Below, one piece after another: positions 37,853-64,000 of a stretch of 64,000 nucleotides of DNA. How positions within the stretch are numbered: position 1 is the first letter of the stretch; each line of letters starts with the position of its first letter. Source of the stretch: Rhinopomastus cyanomelas (Eukaryota > Chordata > Aves > Bucerotiformes > Rhinopomastidae); NCBI GenBank assembly GCA_013400115.1, contig VXBP01008282.1, positions 923,781 through 987,780 of the forward strand. Reading direction: 5' to 3'. Position numbers and translations under genes: made by a program. The notes under the pieces were generated by a model. It did no database searches. It saw only the letters and a program-made list of their open reading frames with translations, and was not told the origin of the DNA.

Positions 37853-38843
37853 TCTGACACCTGACTTCTGCCCCTTTTCCAGACGTGTCCGCACAGCAGA
37901 ACGGAGCATCACCGCCCTAATTCTCAATCAGGCAAAAGAACTTGAACATTAAGATTCAAACGGCACTTCGATCGCCAGCTAGAAAAGCTGAAACCTTCCC
38001 TGTTCAGTCTCAGGCCAGTAACAAACAGCTGGGGGCTGAGACAGGAACTCTCGAACGGCTGCAGCTGTTTACTCGGTCCGTGTGAGCCAGGTCCCTCAAG
38101 CCAGTTTGTTTTTCCTGAAGGATGTGTCAGTAGACTTTCCACTTATTAAACTTAGTGACCTAAGCGCTCCACATTAACTCATGTTTTTCTGCACCTAAGC
38201 CAACAGAGGGACCAGAAGGAACTCCTTGCTCTTCAAAGGGTGGGTGGTTGCACTTCCAGCAAGATTAGTCCCAGTTGAAAGTGTCGGAGGTCATCACCAG
38301 CAAGTTACTACTCGTTTTGGAAGTTGTGTAGGAAACTCTTTGAGTCGCAGTTGGCCAGCGCAGCGCAAATCCACGTTGGAAAAGGGTTCGTCCGGCTAGA
38401 AACGCTTCGGCAGGATCTGCCAGTTTTTGTCAATCTCTGGCAACATGCACGTGCTCACAGATTTCAGCGTTTGCCTCGAAGGCACGTTTTCATCAGGCTT
38501 GTTTGCCTTGGAGCTCCCCTGGCTGGCACCTCGCCTGGCAGACTTCTGCAGAACGAGGCCCCAGGCCTTCCAGGCTCTCAGCAGAGATAGACGCCCTTGG
38601 GTGCAGGACTTCGGCGCTTGGATGCCCAAGCAAAACATTTCATTCCATGGCACTTTTCATTTCACAGGAACTTTTCAGTCTGAAACTTCAGCAGACTTGT
38701 CTGAAATTTGTGACCATCTGACGTTCAGGTTTGTCGATGTCCTCAGCAAGGCAGAACAGCTTTCGGTTCCTCACATTTGTCCTCCCCACTCCTCACCAGA
38801 GCAAAGCAAAGATTCAGCAAGAAGCACAGACGGACTTGTTCCC
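37853..38843. other. Intergenic, no gene seen
   Basis: A 140-codon plus-strand frame (38427-38849) overlaps other open frames on both strands and ends inside a CR1 tail, so I regard it as chance. Confidence 0.65.
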
Positions 38844-38928
38844 GTGTGATCCTGCTCTGGCAGGGGGATTGGACCAGATGATCTTCCGAGGTCCCTTCCA
38901 GTCCCTAATGCTCTGTGATTCCGTGATC
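38844..38928 (+). mobile_element. CR1 LINE 3' end
   Basis: GTGTGATCCTGCTCTGGCAG, CCCTTCCAGTCCCTAATG and a CTGTGATTCCGTGAT tail. It overlaps the end of a chance open frame at 38427-38849. Confidence 0.92.
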
Positions 38929-39479
38929 AGCTCAGCCAGACGCAGATTTCATTATCTGTTTGTGGCAAGTGCTAGCAACAAGATAAGCCAGGGGAACCTG
39001 CTCCCCATTCAGGCACCAGACTTGCTAACCCTGAAATGCACCCAATCTACCAAGAGAGCTCTTCTCATTTAAGTTTGATTTGGTTGAGCTTCTTCCCATC
39101 TGGCATATGCACAGCAAGTCCCTGGAACTGGAGACTTCTGGTTCTGATGCCGCAGGTCTGGTGATGAGGTAGAAGGTGGCCAGCGCAGTACGTGACTGTG
39201 TTCATTTGTTACTAGAATAAAGGACAATCTGCCTTTCTGGGAAATAGAAGAGAGGTTTCTGTTTTCCTTTCTCCCTACTACCACCTTAAAAAACAAAAAA
39301 AACCAGACAGTTGTTGGCACAAAAAGCAGATGGTGCTGGCCTTGCCATGAGGTCAGGGTTTACAACCACTGGATTCTAGGAAGGCTTTTCAGCAGTGATG
39401 TGCAGAGGGGAAAGAGAAGGGACAAGGCAGACCACCCAACTCATTTTGAACAGATCTTGCTCAGCTGGAACTAACGTAG

Positions 39480-39743
39480 AACAAGAGGGAAGGGGTTCAA
39501 GTTACAACAGGGTAGGTTTAGACTTGATTATTAGAAAAACTTCTTTCACAGAAAGGGTGGTCAGGCACTAGAATGGGCTTCCCAGGGAGGTGGTTGAGTC
39601 GCCATCCCTGGATGTGTTTAAAGATTGTTCGGATGAGGTGTTGAGGGATGTGGTTTAGGGGTGAACCTGTAAGTTAGGGTAGATGGTTGGACTCAGTGAT
39701 CCCAGGGGTCTTTTCCAACCAGAGTGATTCTGTGATTCTGTAA
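39480..39743 (+). mobile_element. CR1 LINE 3' end, second subfamily
   Basis: GGTTCAAGTTACAACAGGGT, AAACTTCTTTCACAGAAAGG, GGTGGTTGAGTCGCCATCCC and GATCCCAGGGGTCTTTTCC with a GATTCTGTGATTCTGTAAT tail. The TGATCCCAAGGGTCTTTTCC-type ending marks a subfamily distinct from the dominant one. Confidence 0.9.
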
Positions 39744-39911
39744 TATCTGAGACAATAGTACAGAGGTTCAGTAGTAGGAATTCCCTTCCAGCCTATGATG
39801 TGAAGATGTAGGTGGATGGTCATATGTGGCAGAGCAGCTGTGTGACAGTAGAGCTGTACAACTGCATCCTCTTTTTTCACCTTGTTCCATGAGTAAGTTA
39901 CACTGCCTGGA

Positions 39912-40196
39912 AGAATCATAGAACCAGCATGGGAAAGGAACTTCAGGATCACCACGTCCAGCCTTCATCCCATCATCTCCCTAACCCCTAGACCATGGCC
40001 TCAAGTGTTTAATCTACTTGCTTTTTGTACACCTCCAGGGATGCTGAGTCCACCACCTTCCTGGGCATCCTGTTACAGTGCCCAACCACTCTCTTAGGAC
40101 AGAACATCTTCCTAATATTCAGTCTAAACCTCCCCTGATACAACTTGAGGCCGTTTCCTTTCACCCTATCATTAGTAATTGGGGAGAAGACACTGG
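39912..40196 (-). mobile_element. CR1 LINE 3' end, third variant
   Basis: Inverted tail AGAATCATAGAACCAG, then ACCACCTTCCTGGGCATCC, CTAATATTCAGTCTAAACCT and ACTTGAGGCCGTTTCCTTTC. The opposite strand partly encodes NGLKLYQGRFRLNIRKMF, the CR1 equivalent of the HRRFHINLRRNFF block. Confidence 0.9.
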
Positions 40197-42546
40197 ACAA
40201 AGTGTATCTGGAAGAATAAAGATGGCAGAAGTGGAGATGGTAGCTTAACTTACATCAGAAATTGTAGCTTCCAAGGGCATGCTGGCTGCTTCCTTGCACT
40301 CCACAACTAAGCTCTGACACACTGAATGTCTAGAGATGCCTGGCCACGTGCACACACTCGCTTGACACACGTCCGACAGGCACCGGTGCAGCAGAACAGG
40401 AAATCCACCAGCAGAGCCTCAGGTCAGTATTTGTGCAGCATAAGCACTCGTCTCACTTCCAGGGGGCACACGCAGGAGCTGTTGGCCTCATGGAAAAAGC
40501 AAAGACCACAGAAGCATTATTGTAGAGCAGAGCAGCCCACCATTCTCTTTTACTGAGCAAAATCATCTAGGGCAAAGCAGTCCCAGATTTGCTCCAGCAC
40601 GCTTTGATGCTGATGTGTCTGGAAGAGCAACTTTTCATTTAGGCTTTGAGTTAGGAATCAGTGAATTCATCTGTCTGGCTGAACTGCAACCAGCTCAGAT
40701 TTCACAGCACAACATTTTTGAATGGCAGCAGGGGAAAATTCTAATTTATTATATTGGCTAACAGCAGGTTCTTTTTTGAGAAGCAACGAGTGTTTGCCCA
40801 GCAAGTCCCTCGGAGTGATGAAGCCAACTTCAGGGCTCAAAAAAACCTCAGACATGGGGAGGAAAAAACCCTATAATATGCCCTTAGTAATAAAAGAAGA
40901 GTTCCCTTGAAAACAAGTTTAGTAGCTAAAGTTCCCCAGGGTAGTGATACATTCACACTTTTGTCTCTGCTGTGTTGGCAAACAGTTTGCCAGAAGTGCT
41001 CCATGAGATAAACTATGGGTCTGTGCAGACACTGACTGCAGAGCAAAACAAGCCACTAATAAAACCCTGACTCACCCAACCTGATCAATATGAGAACACA
41101 GCTCTACATCTTTGTTACTGGTTAACACAGAGGAATGAGACAGGAGCATTAAGGCTTTTCTGTGAGGTTGTGGCTCCTTGTGAACAGTCAGAGTCATTAG
41201 GGATTGGAAGGCACCTCGAGAGATCATCTAGTCCAATCCCCAGCATCTGAACAAAGTCTGTAGGACTGACAATTTCCGTCAGTTTCCTTTCAGAAAAGTT
41301 ACTTAATTCAGATTGACTCCTGTAGTTGTTAAAGGACAGAAAGAATTCCAAATTCATCTGTGAGCCCACCCCTGCACCCGTAAGCAACCTTGCTCTGAAA
41401 TACACACACAAATATATACTGTAAGAAATCTGATAATTGGCCAAAGTCTATTTTATATTTATTTCATAGCTGATTTAAGGTCTGAACATAGAAGAAACAA
41501 CGGCAAATGATGAGCTAAGCCTCGCCTCGCAGGAATGTCCTGACTGCAAAGTCACAGCGTGGCAGAACAGCCAACACACTCAAACCCTACCCAACCAGAA
41601 CTGTGCCTGAACATAAGACCATGGTTATCAGAGATCCTCCCCCAGGGCCCAGCTGAAGGATTTCTTTTTCAGCAGTGGCAGCAGGGGAAGGAGGTGGAGA
41701 GGAGGAAGAAGAGATTTATAAGCAGTTTTTCACAGGGTTTTTTGTTTATCTATACAATTTTTTTTTTCTGTTTGAATAAAGGTGCCTTTTCTCCTACAGC
41801 AGACTGCCCTCTGTCCAGTAGAGGTACAAAACAGCCAAAACCAACTCTGCTAGCATAGGTCATGTTATGCAACCAGCATAAACCTCCTCTAACAAAGCTA
41901 TTCTTCAAGGAAAGCATGGATTTATCTACTGAAAAGATGACTCGGGTAACATAAAGCCAGGGTTTGATCTGTAGAGGTTTGTCACTCTGTGGTTATTAGC
42001 TCGTTTCATCGCATGCTTCTGCCTCTTACCCCATGTACCTTTTCTTTTTTAGCCTTCAATACCTGTAGAGCAACTGCATTAGCCCACAGTCATAACTTGC
42101 AGCTTGTCACCGAGTGTCTCTGGCACGTGTTTTACGGCGCAGGCTGCACCTCTCTCACTGTTCCAGCTAAAAGGGTTTAGTGTTGGAACACTAAGTAATT
42201 GTTGGAAAGGAAAATTAATATCTTTAAGGCTTTCAGGGGAAGGGGAGCAGATCCACATTACCTTGTCAGTTCAGCAAAGCCAGTGAGAGGGAAGCAGCAG
42301 CACGTTTCTCTAAAACCTGCATTGCCATTAGCGTGTCCTTAACGTCCTCACTCCCCCAGTGTGTTTCAAAACTCACTGAACACAAACCACAAAACCAGTT
42401 CAAGCAGGTTCTTACAAAATAGGTTTGATAGATACACAGGTTAGCTGGCAGCGTTTTCCTACCGATCTCCCTCCACTTGGGCTTCTTAATGATGAACTAA
42501 CTTCACCTACTTCCAAGGCCATCGCAGAGATATTTTAAATGGAAAG
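40197..42546. other. Intergenic, no gene seen
   Basis: Only a 52-base CR1 fragment (41190-41241) was recognised. Confidence 0.7.
41190..41241 (-). mobile_element. CR1 LINE 3' end, very short
   Basis: CATTAGGGATTGGAAGGCAC and GATCATCTAGTCCAATCCCC only. Confidence 0.85.
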
Positions 42547-42955
42547 ATCATAGAATCATAAGGGATTGGAAGGGACCTCGAAAGATCATCTAGTGCATTC
42601 CCCCTGCCACAGCAGGATCACCTAGATCAAGTCAACCAGGAACACAGCCAGGCAGGTTTTAAATGTCTCCAGTGAAGGAGGCTCCATAACCTCCCTGGGC
42701 AGCCTGTTCCAGTGCTCCATCACCCTCACTGNAACTACTCTCCAACAGCACAGTCTCCAGCCCATACTGGTACCTGGGGTTGTTCTTGCCCAGATGCAAG
42801 ACTCTACACTTACCCTTGTTATACTTCATTACATTTCTCTCTGCCCAGCTCTCCAGCCTGTCCAGGTCTTGCTGAAAGGCAGCCCAGTCTGCAGGGATGT
42901 CGGCGACACTACCCAGCTTTGTGCCATCAGCAAACCTGCTGGCAGTGCACTCGAA
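42547..42955 (-). mobile_element. CR1 LINE with reverse-transcriptase fragment, internally deleted
   Basis: Lower-coordinate half is the usual inverted 3' end (ATCATAGAATCATAAGGGAT to CCAGTGCTCCATCACCCTCA). After a single ambiguous base at 42732 the sequence jumps to a segment encoding ASRFADGTKLGSVADIPA, then RLESWAERNVMKYNKGKCRV. That is the CR1 reverse-transcriptase region; the F-A-D-D active-site motif reads FADG, so the catalytic residue is lost. About 450-500 bases normally between the two parts are missing, compared with the copy at 45510-46158. Confidence 0.92.
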
Positions 42956-42976
42956 GGCATTGATTTTAACAAGGCT

Positions 42977-42982
42977 TTTATT
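42977..42982 (-). promoter_or_regulatory. PRKD1: PRKD1 polyadenylation signal AATAAA
   Basis: A canonical AATAAA on the minus strand, about 730 bases after the stop codon. Cleavage 10-30 bases further on would fall at about 42950-42965, right where a CR1 fragment in the same orientation begins. Confidence 0.7.
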
Positions 42983-43135
42983 GAAAACATACACAAAGTC
43001 AACAAGTTATTTACCTTCTGAATGTACACATTAGAGAATATTCATATTAGAGAAGCATATCTTAAGAAAAGGGAAATACAAGCAACATCTGCTGCAGTTG
43101 ACATCACTAAGGCATTAAGGCTTAAGAGCAAGTTA

Positions 43136-43184
43136 CGCCGCGTGCACGCGCGTGCGTATCCGTGCACGCAAGCGCGCGCGCGCT
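43136..43184. repeat. Alternating purine-pyrimidine, CpG-dense tract in the PRKD1 3' UTR
   Basis: CGCCGCGTGCACGCGCGTGC, then GTATCCGTGCACGCAAGCGC and GCGCGCGCGC. Runs of CG and TG/CA steps are the classic composition for Z-DNA or Z-RNA formation. The surrounding 3' UTR is AT-rich. Confidence 0.85.
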
Positions 43185-43665
43185 GCTTGTCTGTACAGCG
43201 CTGTGCCGCTCGCCACGTGTGCTTTCACTACACTCAATAAAGCTTGTTTTCAACACTAAATAAAGCTTTTATCCAAACGGTAGAAGTTGTTCACAGAACA
43301 GCAGTTATAATCTACTCTTCAAGAGTTTGCTTACAATTACAATACTAACGATGCACAAAATACCCCCCCAAGATCTTCGTGGGAACGTTCTCGAGGAGGC
43401 TCGAGGAAGAAAACCACTAGTTTGCGAAGGCACCGTGGAGACAGGTTTTAATACATTAAATACAACATGAATCATTCACAATAACAAGTTTAGTGTTTCT
43501 GGGAACTTTTGTAAATACGACACAGTTGGTCACACAAAAATGTTTCTGTTGATTTGTCTTGGCAACTCAGATACATCAACAGTGTAACAGCATAACAGCT
43601 TTGTTCCCATCTGACAGAAAATAATGGCAGTTCTGCAAGGCAAACGTTAAACCTGACCGTATGTA

Positions 43666-43671
43666 TTTATT
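43666..43671 (-). promoter_or_regulatory. PRKD1: Possible proximal polyadenylation signal AATAAA
   Basis: A second canonical hexamer on the minus strand, 38 bases beyond the stop codon. Its use would give an unusually short 3' UTR, so it is probably minor or unused. Confidence 0.35.
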
Positions 43672-43709
43672 AATTCCACAGTGTTTTGACAGATTATAGG
43701 GGATGCAAC

Positions 43710-63513
<19,804 letters not shown>

Positions 63514-64000
63514 CTAAAATGAAAAACAAACCATTTTAAATTCTGTGTAAAGATTATCAACATATAAAACTACAGCATGAAATTTGTTTAACTAACTTAT
63601 GATACTAGCTGTTGCTTTTAACCGTGTCCTTCTTGCACAAGCAAAAAGGCTCCTGTAACCTGAAACTCCATGACAGAGAGGACTGCTGATGGTAAAATGC
63701 TAAACGGTTCTTTCCAAGGCCAAGTAGAACATCAATTATTTAATTAAACTTCTCAAAGAGAACAGTGAAGTGTCATCAGAAAAGAGCAGGACCATCCATG
63801 TATCAAAAGAACTCAACTAGAAAATTAAAATCTGTTGACTACTTTTATTTATTTATTATTGTGTTATTTATTTATTATTATTTTATTATTTATTCTTTAA
63901 CCTTATTTCCTTATTTGCAATAAGTTATTTGCAGGATGGATCTATTCAACATTAAGACTCCAAATCCATCTTTCACATGGGTGTAAATGTGATTGTTTCA
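63514..64000 (-). other. PRKD1: Start of the next upstream PRKD1 intron
   Basis: Intron sequence upstream of the PH-domain exon, cut by the window edge. It includes a TTTATT/TTATTA-rich low-complexity stretch (63842-63900). Confidence 0.85.
63842..63900. repeat. TTTATT/TTATTA low-complexity tract
   Basis: Repeated TTTATTTATTATT words at the upstream intron end. Confidence 0.8.

Larger units (their letters stand above)
42955..43709 (-). other. PRKD1: PRKD1 3' untranslated region
   Basis: About 750 bases of single-copy sequence between the stop codon and the AATAAA hexamer at 42977-42982, with no splice acceptor or CR1 similarity. The length is similar to the main mammalian PRKD1 3' UTR. It contains an alternating purine-pyrimidine tract (43136-43184). 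A second AATAAA lies only about 40 bases after the stop (43666-43671) and could give a very short isoform. The exact cleavage site is inferred. Confidence 0.75.

Noticed and set aside
38427..38849. 140-codon frame
   Set aside because: Overlapped by other open frames on both strands, no family similarity, and its end lies in a CR1 tail.
43234..43260. Two AATAAA hexamers on the plus strand as a gene end
   Set aside because: They lie inside the PRKD1 3' UTR on the opposite strand and no plus-strand gene leads to them.

Overview
The window is vertebrate nuclear DNA, almost certainly from a bird. Two things show this. About 35 fragments of the LINE CR1 (about 8 kb, or 13% by my boundaries) make up nearly all recognisable repeats, many with the CR1 3' tail of repeated ATTCTATG-like units. 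The only gene I can support, PRKD1 (protein kinase D1), is split into vertebrate-type exons with GT-AG introns. I see no operons, phage, CRISPR or bacterial features. The species cannot be named; the CR1 load hints at a CR1-rich avian lineage.

Layout. (1) 1-42,955 is intergenic DNA downstream of PRKD1. It holds CR1 fragments in both orientations, a few simple or tandem repeats, some CpG-retaining or homeodomain-site-bearing single-copy stretches that could be regulatory, and no credible gene. In other vertebrates the side downstream of PRKD1 is the gene desert towards FOXG1, so this may be part of that desert; that is inference from known synteny. (2) 42,955-63,513 on the minus strand is the 3' half of PRKD1: nine coding exons, the stop codon and a roughly 750-base 3' UTR with an AATAAA signal at 42,977-42,982. 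The exons join without frame errors into 448 residues that correspond one-to-one with human residues 465-912: the rest of the PH domain, the whole kinase domain and the C-terminal tail. (3) 63,514-64,000 is the next upstream intron; the promoter, C1 domains and start of the PH domain lie beyond the window.

The PRKD1 protein looks fully functional. It has the glycine loop, lysine 612, gatekeeper Met659, catalytic Asp706, the DFG motif, activation-loop serines 738 and 742, and the VSIL tail with Ser910. The 9.7-kb intron between the two penultimate coding exons carries several CR1 copies in opposite orientations that could form double-stranded RNA in the pre-mRNA.

I found no convincing new biological system. 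The most useful second-look items are the inverted CR1 pairs inside PRKD1, two assembly flaws (a single N inside a CR1 with a large internal deletion, and a 27-N gap flanked by the same 15 bases), an alternating purine-pyrimidine CpG tract in the 3' UTR, a CpG-rich patch with a CTCF-like motif, and an open frame with a single internal TGA at 12,217-12,684.
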